Shown here: positions 27,055 to 35,291 of the stretch, in pieces
Layout: every line of letters starts with the position of its first letter
Position numbering within the stretch: the first letter of the stretch is position 1
From: Novosphingobium sp.
Lineage (GTDB): Bacteria > Pseudomonadota > Alphaproteobacteria > Sphingomonadales > Sphingomonadaceae
Assembly (NCBI RefSeq): GCF_027486195.1
Contig: NZ_JAIXPP010000070.1
Location: 43,407-107,406, forward strand
Direction: 5' to 3'
DNA: 64,000 bases
The notes under the pieces: model-generated
Told to the model about the DNA's origin: nothing
Seen by the model: the letters and a program-made list of their open reading frames with translations, nothing else
Database searches by the model: none
Translations under genes and position numbers: made by a program

Positions 27055-27843
27055 TCAGATCCCCGCGAACCACTGATACCCGCGGTGATCCTCCCAATAG
27101 CCACCGCCGCCACCGTGGATGCCATCAAGCGAGGCGACTGCCTCCACGCGCATCACATACTTGGCCTGCTTGTAGCCCAGCTGCCGCTCGACCCTGAGGC
27201 GCAGCGGCGCGCCGTGCCCCACGGCGAGCAGTTCGCCGTTCATGTGCGTCGCCAGGATCGTCTGCGGGTGGAAGGCATCAATCATGTCGATGCTCTCGTA
27301 ATACGGAATACCCCCGGTGCTGTCCGCGCAATGGAACACCACGTACTTCGCGTTGGACGACATTCCCGCGCGCTTCAGGATCAGGCCGAGCGGCACGCCC
27401 GACCATTCGCCGATCGCGCTCCAGCCTTCCACGCAATCGTGCCGGGTGATCTGCGTGCGGCGCGGTGCCGACATCATCTGCGCCAGACTGATGCGCAGCG
27501 GATGTGCCACCATGCCGTCCACGCTCAGCGTCCAGTCGGCGAACTTGTTGGCGGCAAGCGCGTTGTACGCGCTCGTCCCCGGGTTCTGATTGCCGTTTTG
27601 GCGGAATACCGGCGACATTTCTGCCCGGCTGAACTCCTCCGCCAAGGCATTGCGGTCCGTTACGAGACGCTGGGCGCCATGGGTGGCCTTCTCGCCGAGG
27701 CTCAGCGCCGCTTTCACCGTGGGGGAGGCGTTGATCTGGTCGCAGCCCGCCAGCAGGAGCCCCGCGCCGCCCATCAGCGCGTTGCGCCGGGTGATCAGCG
27801 ATGAGGGCGCGGGCATGATGATCCCTGACTTGTCGTCGCTCAT
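27055..27843 (-). CDS. Molybdopterin-dependent oxidoreductase (YedY/sulfite-oxidase fold), Tat lipoprotein
   Basis: This 262-residue protein begins with a Tat-like twin arginine (TRRNALMGG) running into a lipobox LLAGC (Cys near residue 33). It should be exported folded and lipid-anchored in the periplasm. The molybdenum-ligating cysteine is in RHDCVEGWSAIGEW, followed by the family segment PLRLRVERQLGYKQAKYV. The fold is that of MsrP/YedY reductases, smaller than sulfite oxidase. Its ATG overlaps the stop of the b-type cytochrome gene (ATGA), so the two are translated together and the cytochrome is the likely electron donor. Confidence 0.85.
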   Translation of the reverse strand: MSDDKSGIIMPAPSSLITRRNALMGGAGLLLAGCDQINASPTVKAALSLGEKATHGAQRLVTDRNALAEEFSRAEMSPVFRQNGNQNPGTSAYNALAANKFADWTLSVDGMVAHPLRISLAQMMSAPRRTQITRHDCVEGWSAIGEWSGVPLGLILKRAGMSSNAKYVVFHCADSTGGIPYYESIDMIDAFHPQTILATHMNGELLAVGHGAPLRLRVERQLGYKQAKYVMRVEAVASLDGIHGGGGGYWEDHRGYQWFAGI

Positions 27844-28727
27844 TTCGAACGCTCCTTCGGCAGACGGTACCAGCCCGTGATGATCGAGCGCAGCTCGTTC
27901 AACGGCCCCGCCAGCACCACCGCCAGCAGATGAACCGTAATGAACAGCGCGAACCCGGTCGCGCAGAGGAAATGGATCGAGCGCGCCGAGGGCCGCCCGC
28001 CGAACACGTCCGCCAGCCACGGGAAGGCCGCGTTCAGCATGGGCGACATCGTGCAGCCGGTCAGGATCACCACCGGGATCAGCACGAAGAGCACGCCCAG
28101 ATAAGCGATCTTCTGGAGCGGATTGTAGGCCCGCGCCGCATCACCGGTGGGAAAGCGCAACCGGGCATGTTCCTTGATGTCGTGCCACAAGTGCGAAAGG
28201 CTGCGCTCTTCACGCTTCAAGGCAAGATCACGCCGCAAGTGTCCGGAAACAATGTTGTAAAGCATGAACAGCGTCGCGCTGATCAGCAGCACCCAGGCAA
28301 ACGCGAAGTGCCACTGGCGCGCATCGGCAAGGCTGTAGGTCGAAGGGATCGTCACCAGCGGCGGGAAGGCGTTCGCCGTGTTCTGCGCATAACCAAGTAC
28401 GCCCGTCGTCGGGATCTCGATCCCCAGCACATAGAGGAAACCGCTGGTGCCGCGGTTGCCGATCACCAGCCACGGCGTATCGAGGTTCGCGCCGTACTCG
28501 CCCCAATAGAGCCGGGGATGTGCATTGAAGATCATCATCCCGCTCATCAGCATCACGAAGATGGAGAGGGCATTGATCCAGTGCCAGATCCGCACCGGCA
28601 GTTTCGTGCGGTAGATCAGCGGCGAAGCGCCCGCCTCTGCCCGGCTTGTCGGTCTGCCAGCCTCGCTGTCAGCAGTGTGTGTCGCCAAGTTCCCGCTCCC
28701 GCCAAGCCGCGCGCAGGCGTCAAGCAT
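27840..28727 (-). CDS. Cytochrome b561-type membrane protein, partner of the molybdoenzyme
   Basis: This 295-residue protein has about five membrane helices. Histidines sit in positions expected for b-heme ligands: RIWHWINALSIF (first helix), RQWHFAFAWVLLI, RSIHFLCATGFALF and ITVHLLAVVLAG. The layout is that of the Ni/Fe-hydrogenase/formate dehydrogenase cytochrome b family, not MsrQ. It likely passes electrons from quinol to the YedY-like lipoprotein encoded immediately downstream. The first 35 residues are soluble and poorly conserved, so the start may lie further in; no alternative ATG is visible. Confidence 0.82.
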   Translation of the reverse strand: MLDACARLGGSGNLATHTADSEAGRPTSRAEAGASPLIYRTKLPVRIWHWINALSIFVMLMSGMMIFNAHPRLYWGEYGANLDTPWLVIGNRGTSGFLYVLGIEIPTTGVLGYAQNTANAFPPLVTIPSTYSLADARQWHFAFAWVLLISATLFMLYNIVSGHLRRDLALKREERSLSHLWHDIKEHARLRFPTGDAARAYNPLQKIAYLGVLFVLIPVVILTGCTMSPMLNAAFPWLADVFGGRPSARSIHFLCATGFALFITVHLLAVVLAGPLNELRSIITGWYRLPKERSK

Positions 28728-28812
28728 GCCCTACCGGGATGGAAGAGCAAGCGCCGCACAGACCGGTTCGGTCCGGCCTCGCAAAACGTTACATCACGCA
28801 GAAAAAATCACG

Positions 28813-29943
28813 TCAGTCTTCGTACCACCCGACGTCGACCGTCGCCACCTCGCCAAACCGGGCGCCTTTGGTGATCGATTGCCAGATGATCGGCCACGAG
28901 GTGCCGATCATGCTCAGGAATGGCCAGGGGTCCCGCTTGTCCCAGCTCACATCGCGTGTGGTAACGAGGGTTCTGAGCGCGGGGAGGAACCCCTTGCGCC
29001 GCAGCATCGCCCCCTGCGTCTCGGTCAGGCAGGCATAGAACTGCTGCAAGGTCCGCTCTCGCCGCACCCGCACCGGCCCAGTCCAGCCGGGCTCCAGCAC
29101 TGCGCGGGCAATGTCCGCGCCTTCCCAGAAATGCACCCCGCTCGTCGCGCGCGGATTGCACTCGATGGCGTAGGGCACACCCGCCGCGTCGATGATGAAG
29201 TCGAAGGAGATGAACCCGCTCCACCCCGTTTCCGCCACAAAGCGCGTGACCCATGCTTCGATTGCCGGCACGTCCACCCGCTCGAACGCCACCGCGACCG
29301 AGCCGGACATCAGTGCCCCCCGGTAGACCATGGTAGCCGCCACGCGGCCGCCTTGAGCAATCGTGCAGGTGCTGTGCTCCTGCCCCTCGACAAACCGCTG
29401 CACCACCATCGGCTGCGCCGGATTGGCCGGGGGCAGGGGCTCGCCGCCGCGCAAGATGCTGAGGCCATTGCCCGAACACGAATAGACCGGCTTCACCACC
29501 ACCGGACCGGACCGCGCGAGCGCCTCCGCTTCCGCGCTCCCCAGCGGAGCGCTTTCGGGAACCGCCAGCCCCATCGCCGCCGCCTTTTGCACAAAGCTGG
29601 CCTTGTCATGCAGCGCCAGCACTTCGCGCGGCGGCATCGTGAACAGCCGTGTGCCATCCGGCAGCATGCCCGCCAGATGCGCCACATGCATGGTCTCTTC
29701 CGAGACAGGCACAACAAGGTCCACACCCTCACGCTCCGCGATCTGAGCGAGCGCCGCGAGATAAGCCGTCTTTCCGGCGCTTGGTGGCGGCACCTTGAAT
29801 TCGCGCGCTGCGTGCCGCGAAGCCCCCGCCAAGGTCCAGCCATAAGGCTCGGCCACCAGCACCCGGCACCCGGCCTTGCTGAAACCCCGAGCCAGATCGA
29901 GCGCCTTGGGCAGCCGTCCCAGCGTGAGCAGCACTGTCGTCAT
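28813..29943 (-). CDS. ATP-grasp domain protein of unknown substrate
   Basis: This 376-residue protein follows the ATP-grasp plan: an N-terminal pre-ATP-grasp domain (VLLTLGRLPKALDLAR), an ATP-binding segment GPVVVKPVYSCSGNGLSIL (about 149-167), a QRFVEGQEHS hinge, and the metal-binding YAIECNPRATSGVHF (about 260-274). It resembles carbamoyl-phosphate-synthase-like and biotin-carboxylase-like ligases that join a carboxylate to an amine. The substrate is unknown. It starts 4 nt after the upstream P450 stop, so it is probably co-transcribed with that P450, which ties it to the carotenoid region. Confidence 0.75.
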   Translation of the reverse strand: MTTVLLTLGRLPKALDLARGFSKAGCRVLVAEPYGWTLAGASRHAAREFKVPPPSAGKTAYLAALAQIAEREGVDLVVPVSEETMHVAHLAGMLPDGTRLFTMPPREVLALHDKASFVQKAAAMGLAVPESAPLGSAEAEALARSGPVVVKPVYSCSGNGLSILRGGEPLPPANPAQPMVVQRFVEGQEHSTCTIAQGGRVAATMVYRGALMSGSVAVAFERVDVPAIEAWVTRFVAETGWSGFISFDFIIDAAGVPYAIECNPRATSGVHFWEGADIARAVLEPGWTGPVRVRRERTLQQFYACLTETQGAMLRRKGFLPALRTLVTTRDVSWDKRDPWPFLSMIGTSWPIIWQSITKGARFGEVATVDVGWYED

Positions 29944-29947
29944 GACC

Positions 29948-31360
29948 TCACGCCCGCTTGGTCACTGGCGCCACCCGCACCATGATCTGCTTGGCAGGAC
30001 GCGTCGTCAGCCGCGCCGCCGGGCGCACGGCGCCTGCGTCCTCGATATGGAAATCAAACCGGCGAAACAGCCGCGCGATCAGCAGCACCGCCTCGGTCAG
30101 CGCGAATGCTGCCCCGGCGCAGACGCGCGGGCCCTGTCCGAAGGGAATATAGGCCCCCGGCGTCAGCTCGCTCTCGCGCGCGGGCAGGAACCGGTCGGGA
30201 TCGAACACATCCGGGTCTTTCCAGAAGCGCCGATGCCGATGCAGCACCCACGGCGCCACCATCACCAGCGCCCCGCGTTTCACGCGCCTGCCGCCGATCG
30301 TGGTCGCTTCGGTCGCCACGCGCGGCAGGAAGGTGATCGGCGGATAGAGCCTGAGCGTTTCACGAAACACGTTGCGGATCGTCGGCAGGTGCTTGGTTTC
30401 CTCGAAACCGATGGGGCCATCCTCGCCCGCCACCACGCGGATTTCCTGCCGCACCCGCGCCACCAGCTGCGGTTGCATCGCCAGCAGATAGAAGGCCCAG
30501 GTCAGCGCGCTTGCGCTCGTCTCGTGCCCCGCCAGAAACAGCACGCCCAACTGGTCGATAAGCTCCTCGCGCGTAAACGCCGTCCGCGTGAAATCATCGC
30601 GCGCCGCGATCACCGCCGCCGCGATATCGTCAAAGTGCTCGCCGTTCGGTCCCACATGGGTATCAAGCAGATCGCCCAGATGCCCCCGGATGCGTCGGCA
30701 AGCCTCCAGCACGAAGTCCTTTTGCGGCACCGGAGTCCAGGCCGGCGCCATGATCAGCCGCCGGATCTCGACTTGCGCGACGCTATGCTCGAACAAGGTG
30801 AAGGCATCGAACACATCGTGCGCCGCCCCGGTTTCCAGCCCGGTGCTGAACACCGTGCGGCAGATGATGTCCGCCGTCAGGTGGCTCATGGTAAGGTCGA
30901 GCGAGAACGCTGCGCCGTCCGCCGCGCGCGCTGCAAGCATCTCCTCGCAGGCCTGCGCGCCTTCCTGCATCGCCGGAAACGCGCGGTTCACCCGCATCAT
31001 CGTGAAGGCCGGATCGATCATCCGCCGCTGCCGCTGCCATACCTCTCCGGACGAGACGAAGATCGAATCACCGATCAGCGGCGCGAGCGCATCGACCATC
31101 AGGTCGCTCTTGGGAAAGATGCCTTCCGGGTCAGACAGCACCCGCCGCACCTCGTCGGGCCGGTTCACGATCAGGATCGAGCGCCGCGAATAGCCCAGCG
31201 GGCCGACATCGCAGCGATAGGCGCTGGCCGGAAGCAGGCTCAGCAGATCGCCATCCCCGCGCAACGCCACGCGCAGCAGCGCGGTCACCGCGCCCAGTGA
31301 AGTCGGGCGCGGTGGCCGATAGCGGACAGGGCTTGCAGTCTGGCTCACAGTCTCGCTCAC
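29948..31360 (-). CDS. Cytochrome P450, CYP175-like (candidate carotenoid ring hydroxylase)
   Basis: This P450 of about 470 residues carries the I-helix AGHETSASALTWAF, the ExxR in FRETLRLYPP, and the heme loop FGQGPRVCAGAAFA with the Cys ligand. The I-helix and the following LYPPITFLPR stretch resemble Thermus CYP175A1, a beta-carotene 3-hydroxylase. The surrounding crtB, crtI, crtY and crtD-like genes, and the absence of crtZ in this window, support that role by inference. I chose GTG 31360 (GGGGAG upstream); GTG 31348 and GTG 31372 are alternatives. The open frame extends to 31636 without family similarity. It diverges from the membrane protein at 31452. Confidence 0.85.
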   Translation of the reverse strand: MSETVSQTASPVRYRPPRPTSLGAVTALLRVALRGDGDLLSLLPASAYRCDVGPLGYSRRSILIVNRPDEVRRVLSDPEGIFPKSDLMVDALAPLIGDSIFVSSGEVWQRQRRMIDPAFTMMRVNRAFPAMQEGAQACEEMLAARAADGAAFSLDLTMSHLTADIICRTVFSTGLETGAAHDVFDAFTLFEHSVAQVEIRRLIMAPAWTPVPQKDFVLEACRRIRGHLGDLLDTHVGPNGEHFDDIAAAVIAARDDFTRTAFTREELIDQLGVLFLAGHETSASALTWAFYLLAMQPQLVARVRQEIRVVAGEDGPIGFEETKHLPTIRNVFRETLRLYPPITFLPRVATEATTIGGRRVKRGALVMVAPWVLHRHRRFWKDPDVFDPDRFLPARESELTPGAYIPFGQGPRVCAGAAFALTEAVLLIARLFRRFDFHIEDAGAVRPAARLTTRPAKQIMVRVAPVTKRA

Positions 31361-31384
31361 AGGGCTCCCCACTTGCTCTCCCGG

Positions 31385-31402
31385 TGTAATGTTATGTTTA
31401 CA
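31385..31402. promoter_or_regulatory. TGT-N12-ACA element in the divergent carotenoid promoter
   Basis: TGT (31385-31387) and ACA (31400-31402) are separated by exactly 12 nt, inside the longer dyad GTGTAA-N8-TTACAC (31384-31403). This is the PpsR/CrtJ recognition pattern known from photosynthesis and carotenoid promoters. It lies between the P450 (minus) and the membrane protein/crtD-like operon (plus). Only one copy was found here. Confidence 0.4.
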
Positions 31403-31451
31403 CGGGGCGTGTCCAGTGGAATAGTCGCATGAAGACGAACCGGGGGACGTG

Positions 31452-32213
31452 ATGGAACTGCTGCTGTTCCGCTGCCTGATAGCGGCGCATATCGCCGCCG
31501 GGGCAACCGGGGCTATCGCCTTCTGGATTCCGGTCGTCGGCCGCAAGGGCGATGTGAACCACCGCAAGTGGGGCCGCATTTTCACCAAGGCCATCCTGAT
31601 CACCGGCTGCCTCGCGCTCGTGATGAGCCTTTTCACGCTCTACGATCCGATGGCCGTCCATCCGCACCTTGTCGGCAAGTTCGATGCCGATTTCGTGCGC
31701 GGCATTTTCGGCGTGATGATGCTCCACAATGCCATCCTCACGCTCAATCTCGCCTGGTATGGCTGGCTCTGCGTGCAGAACCGCCGCAACGTCGCGGCCA
31801 ATCGCACCCCGCTCAATGTGGCGCTGCAGGTCCTTGTGATGATCGCCGCCGTCGTCTGCGCATGGGACGGCGCGCGCATCCATCAGCCGCTGATGATGCT
31901 CATTTCGGTCGTCGGCATGGCGACGGGCATTACCAATCTCGTGTTCCTCTTTTCGCGCAATCCTTCGCCGGTGATGTGGCTGAAGGAGCATGTGAAGGCG
32001 CTCGTCGGCGCTGGCATCTCGGTCTACACTGCCTTCCTCGCGTTTGGTTCGGTGCGGCTGTTCCCCGCGCTCGCGCTCCATCCGGCGATGTGGTCGGTCC
32101 CGCTCGTCACCGGCCTCATCATCCTCATCTACCACCGCATCCGCATCGACCAGAAGGCGGGCATCAGCGTGATCCCGAGGCTGCGTTCGCGCCGCGTCGC
32201 GGCTTCGGACTGA
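31452..32213 (+). CDS. Polytopic membrane protein, DUF2306-like
   Basis: This 253-residue protein has about seven hydrophobic helices. The first region (LIAAHIAAGATGAIAFWIPV then a NHRKWGRIF loop) resembles the HIAAG and LHRxxGR motifs of DUF2306-type membrane proteins. No function is established for that family. Its stop is followed one base later by the crtD-like start, so the two are co-transcribed and a carotenoid link is likely. ATG 31452 follows GGGGGACGTG; GTG 31449 is one codon earlier. Confidence 0.7.
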   Translation: MELLLFRCLIAAHIAAGATGAIAFWIPVVGRKGDVNHRKWGRIFTKAILITGCLALVMSLFTLYDPMAVHPHLVGKFDADFVRGIFGVMMLHNAILTLNLAWYGWLCVQNRRNVAANRTPLNVALQVLVMIAAVVCAWDGARIHQPLMMLISVVGMATGITNLVFLFSRNPSPVMWLKEHVKALVGAGISVYTAFLAFGSVRLFPALALHPAMWSVPLVTGLIILIYHRIRIDQKAGISVIPRLRSRRVAASD

Positions 32214-32214
32214 C

Positions 32215-33732
32215 GTGGCGGCGAGAAAGGTCGTTGTTGTCGGCGCCGGCATGGGCGGCCTTGCCGCCGCTGCCGATCTTGCCCGGCAAGGTCTCGATGT
32301 CACCGTCGTCGAACGCGCCGCGAGCGTCGGTGGCAAGATGCGCCGGGTGGAAAGCGGCGGTCTGTCGATCGATGCCGGCCCCACCGTCTTCACCATGCGC
32401 TGGATCTTCGATGGCCTGTTCGGCGATGCGGGTGAGCGGCTGGAGGACCATCTCGGCCTGATCCCGGCCGAAACCCTCGCCCGCCACGCCTGGCAAAACG
32501 GCGGCAACCTCGATCTTTTCGCCGATGTGAACCGCTCCGCCGATGCCATCGGAGACTTTGCCGGGGCCGCCGAAGCTCGCGCCTATCTCGATTTCTGCGC
32601 CCGCAGCGCGGATATCTACAAGACGCTCGCCGCTTCGTTCATCGCGGCGGAGCGCCCCTCGATCCCCGGCCTCGTCGCGCGGCTTGGCCCCTTCGGAATC
32701 CCCGCACTGATGCGCACCGTGCCCATGCGCACCTTGTGGGGCGCGCTGGGCGATCACTTCAAGGACCCGCGCCTGCGTCAGCTGTTCGGGCGCTATTCCA
32801 CGTATGTCGGCTCCTCGCCCTGGGCCGCACCTGCCACGCTGATGTTGATCGCCCATGTCGAACAGCAAGGCGTCTGGCTGGTGCGCGGCGGCATCCACGA
32901 AGTCGCGCGGGTGATTGCCGGGCTTGCCGCAAAGCACGGGGCGACCTTCCGGTTCGGTGCGCAGATGGACCGGATTATCGTCGAAGGCGGCCGCGTTGCC
33001 GGGGTAGAGCTGGGGGGCGGTGAACGCCTCGCCGCCGATGCCGTGGTGTTCAACGGCGATATCTCCGCGCTGACCGACGAGGTCCGCCCGGTTCCCGCGA
33101 CGGCACCGCACAAGCGCTCTCTCTCCGCCGTCACTTGGTGCATCTCGGCGCGCACTTCGGGCTTCGATCTTGCCCACCACAACGTCTTTTTTGCAGACGA
33201 TTATGGCGCAGAGTTCGATGCCATCTTCAAGGATCGCCGCATTACGCAAACGCCCACTGTGTATCTCTGCGCGCAGGACCGGGGGGAGGGGAGTGACCAC
33301 CACGCTGGCACGCCCGAGCGCCTGCTAGCGCTGATCAATGCGCCTGCTGATGGTGACAGCGGCCCGCTGCCCGATACCCGGATCGCCGATCTCGCCAGCC
33401 GCTGTGTCGGCCTCATGAAGGATTGCGGGCTCGAACTTACGGCAACCGACGAGCCCGTCATCACCGACCCGTCCGGGTTCCACGCGCTCTTCCCGGCCAG
33501 CGGCGGCGCGCTCTATGGCCGCGCCAACCACGGCATGATGGGCAGCTTCGCGCGCGCCGGGGCGCGGGGGAAGGTCCCGGGGCTCTACCTCGCGGGCGGC
33601 AGCGTACACCCGGGGCCGGGTATTCCGATGGCCACGATGTCTGGCCGCATCGCCGCTGCGCGCCTTATCGCCGATCTCGCCGGTGACCGGCGCACGGTCA
33701 TGCTGCCGGCCGACCAGCCCCCTTTGCGTTGA
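32215..33732 (+). CDS. crtD: CrtD-like carotenoid desaturase (phytoene desaturase family)
   Basis: This 505-residue FAD enzyme starts with VVVGAGMGGLAAAADLARQG and ends with the CrtI-family GLYLAGGSVHPGPGIPMATMSG. The middle stretch LAHHNVFFADDYGAEF and TPTVYLCAQDR is characteristic of CrtD, the 1-hydroxycarotenoid 3,4-desaturase of purple bacteria, rather than of phytoene desaturase. A separate CrtI is encoded at 35292. The start is GTG, one base after the upstream stop. Its 3' end overlaps convergent crtB by 35 bp. The substrate remains an inference because no crtC or crtF is in view. Confidence 0.82.
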   Translation: MAARKVVVVGAGMGGLAAAADLARQGLDVTVVERAASVGGKMRRVESGGLSIDAGPTVFTMRWIFDGLFGDAGERLEDHLGLIPAETLARHAWQNGGNLDLFADVNRSADAIGDFAGAAEARAYLDFCARSADIYKTLAASFIAAERPSIPGLVARLGPFGIPALMRTVPMRTLWGALGDHFKDPRLRQLFGRYSTYVGSSPWAAPATLMLIAHVEQQGVWLVRGGIHEVARVIAGLAAKHGATFRFGAQMDRIIVEGGRVAGVELGGGERLAADAVVFNGDISALTDEVRPVPATAPHKRSLSAVTWCISARTSGFDLAHHNVFFADDYGAEFDAIFKDRRITQTPTVYLCAQDRGEGSDHHAGTPERLLALINAPADGDSGPLPDTRIADLASRCVGLMKDCGLELTATDEPVITDPSGFHALFPASGGALYGRANHGMMGSFARAGARGKVPGLYLAGGSVHPGPGIPMATMSGRIAAARLIADLAGDRRTVMLPADQPPLR

Positions 33733-34696
33733 CCAGGGCCTTGAGGCTCATGCGCGACCACTTCGGATGCGGCACGGTGTCCGGCCTCCCCAGAGCTTGA
33801 AGCCCCGCACGCAGCACCCAGCCGAGCTTCTCCTCGCGCGACGTGAACACGCGGGCATCCCACACGCGCGGGCCGCCCGCCGCCACCTTGCGCGCTATCG
33901 CGCCATAGATGCCCGCCGCCGAAAGGATCGCCCAGCGCTGGCGATACCCTAGCCGCGCCGCGCCGACCCGCGCCGAAGCTTCGTAGTCCGCCGCCAGCGC
34001 GGCAAGCCGCTTGGCCACATCGACGAGCGCAGCGCGGTAGCACGGGCGCAACTGCTCGCCCGGTGGAATGTCGGCCTCCGCCAGCCATTCGGCGGGCAGA
34101 TAGCAGCGCCCGCCGCGGTCATCCTCCGCCACATCGCGCGCGATATTGCCGAGCTGGAAGGCCAGCCCCAGATCGCAGGCGCGGTCGAGCGTGTCGTCAT
34201 CATCGGGCGCCACGCCCATGACAACCGCCATCATCACGCCGACGGCACCCGCGACATGGAAGCAATAGCGCAGGAGGTCCGCCTCGCTGCGCGGGGTCCA
34301 GTCCTCGGCATCCAGCGCAAAGCCGTCGATCACGTCCTCCGCCATGCCCCGCGTCAGCCCGCATTCGCGCGCGACCACGCCCAGCGCATCGAAGTTGGGA
34401 TTGCCGGTCGGCAGCCCCGCCATGGCAAGATCGGTCAGCCTCCGGATCTGCGCGAGCCGCTCTGCGGCATCGCCCCCCGGCGTCGTCCCCAGTTCGCCGC
34501 CCAGGTCCTGCTCGTCAGCAATGTCGTCGCAGGCGCGGCACCAGGCATAGAGCAGCCAGACCCGCTCCCGCGTCGTCTTGTCAAACAGCTGCGAGGCTGC
34601 CGCAAAGCTCTTCGATCCCCGCGCGATGGTCTCACGGGCATGGGCAACAAGGGCAGCGCGATCCGGTTCCGGCAGCGCTGCAGCAGGTTCAGCCAC
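33698..34696 (-). CDS. crtB: Phytoene synthase
   Basis: This 332-residue squalene/phytoene synthase family member has both Asp-rich motifs: DDIADEQD (about 57-64) and RDVAEDDRGGRCYLP (about 185-200). It joins two geranylgeranyl diphosphates head-to-head to form phytoene, the first committed carotenoid step. It is the last gene of a tight minus-strand operon transcribed crtY, crtI, LOG, crtB, with a 6-nt gap after the LOG gene. The 3' end overlaps the convergent crtD-like gene. Confidence 0.94.
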   Translation of the reverse strand: MAEPAAALPEPDRAALVAHARETIARGSKSFAAASQLFDKTTRERVWLLYAWCRACDDIADEQDLGGELGTTPGGDAAERLAQIRRLTDLAMAGLPTGNPNFDALGVVARECGLTRGMAEDVIDGFALDAEDWTPRSEADLLRYCFHVAGAVGVMMAVVMGVAPDDDDTLDRACDLGLAFQLGNIARDVAEDDRGGRCYLPAEWLAEADIPPGEQLRPCYRAALVDVAKRLAALAADYEASARVGAARLGYRQRWAILSAAGIYGAIARKVAAGGPRVWDARVFTSREEKLGWVLRAGLQALGRPDTVPHPKWSRMSLKALVNAKGAGRPAA

Positions 34697-34702
34697 GCCG
34701 CC

Positions 34703-35284
34703 TCACAAGTCTTTCGCGGACATCTGGATGATCGGTGTATGCGGCACATGCGCCGCCATCCGCGCCAGCAGGACATCGAGCGCATGCTCGGCCAGAATGA
34801 TCCCGCCATGCACCGGCCGAATGAAGCCGACTTCGATCATGTGCGTCTGGAAAGCGAGCAGCTTGTCGTAAAACCCGAAGGGATTGAGCAGGCCTACCGG
34901 CTTGCTGTGATAGCCGAGCTGTGACCAGCTCACCGCTTCCCACAGCTCGTCCATCGTGCCCACCCCGCCGGGGAGCGTCAGGAATCCGTCCGAAAGGTCG
35001 GTGAAGGCCTGCTTACGCTCGTGCATCGTCTCCACGATGGTCAGACTCGTGCAATCGGGATTGGCAACCTCGGCTTCGGCCAGCGCGCGGGGGATCACGC
35101 CGATCACCTCGCCGCCCGCCTCCAGCGCACCTGCAGCGACCGCGCCCATCAGGCCCAGCCGTCCGCCACCGTAGACCACGCCGATCCCGCGCGAGGCCAG
35201 TTCGGCCCCCACATCGCGTGCCAGCGCAACATAGCGCGCATCTGCCGGCGATGCCGAACCGCAATAGACTGCCAGCCGTTTCAC
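34703..35284 (-). CDS. LOG-family protein (cytokinin riboside 5'-monophosphate phosphoribohydrolase type)
   Basis: This 193-residue Rossmann-like protein starts AVYCGSASPADARY and contains the LOG nucleotide-binding signature PGGVGTMDELWEAVSW (about 104-119). Family members cleave nucleoside 5'-monophosphates such as AMP or isopentenyl-AMP to free base and ribose phosphate. It sits inside the carotenoid operon, 7 nt after crtI and 6 nt before crtB, which is unusual for this family. A link to prenylated adenine is possible, since carotenoids and cytokinins share C5 isoprenoid precursors, but this is inference. Confidence 0.88.
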   Translation of the reverse strand: MKRLAVYCGSASPADARYVALARDVGAELASRGIGVVYGGGRLGLMGAVAAGALEAGGEVIGVIPRALAEAEVANPDCTSLTIVETMHERKQAFTDLSDGFLTLPGGVGTMDELWEAVSWSQLGYHSKPVGLLNPFGFYDKLLAFQTHMIEVGFIRPVHGGIILAEHALDVLLARMAAHVPHTPIIQMSAKDL

Positions 35285-35291
35285 GCTGCTC

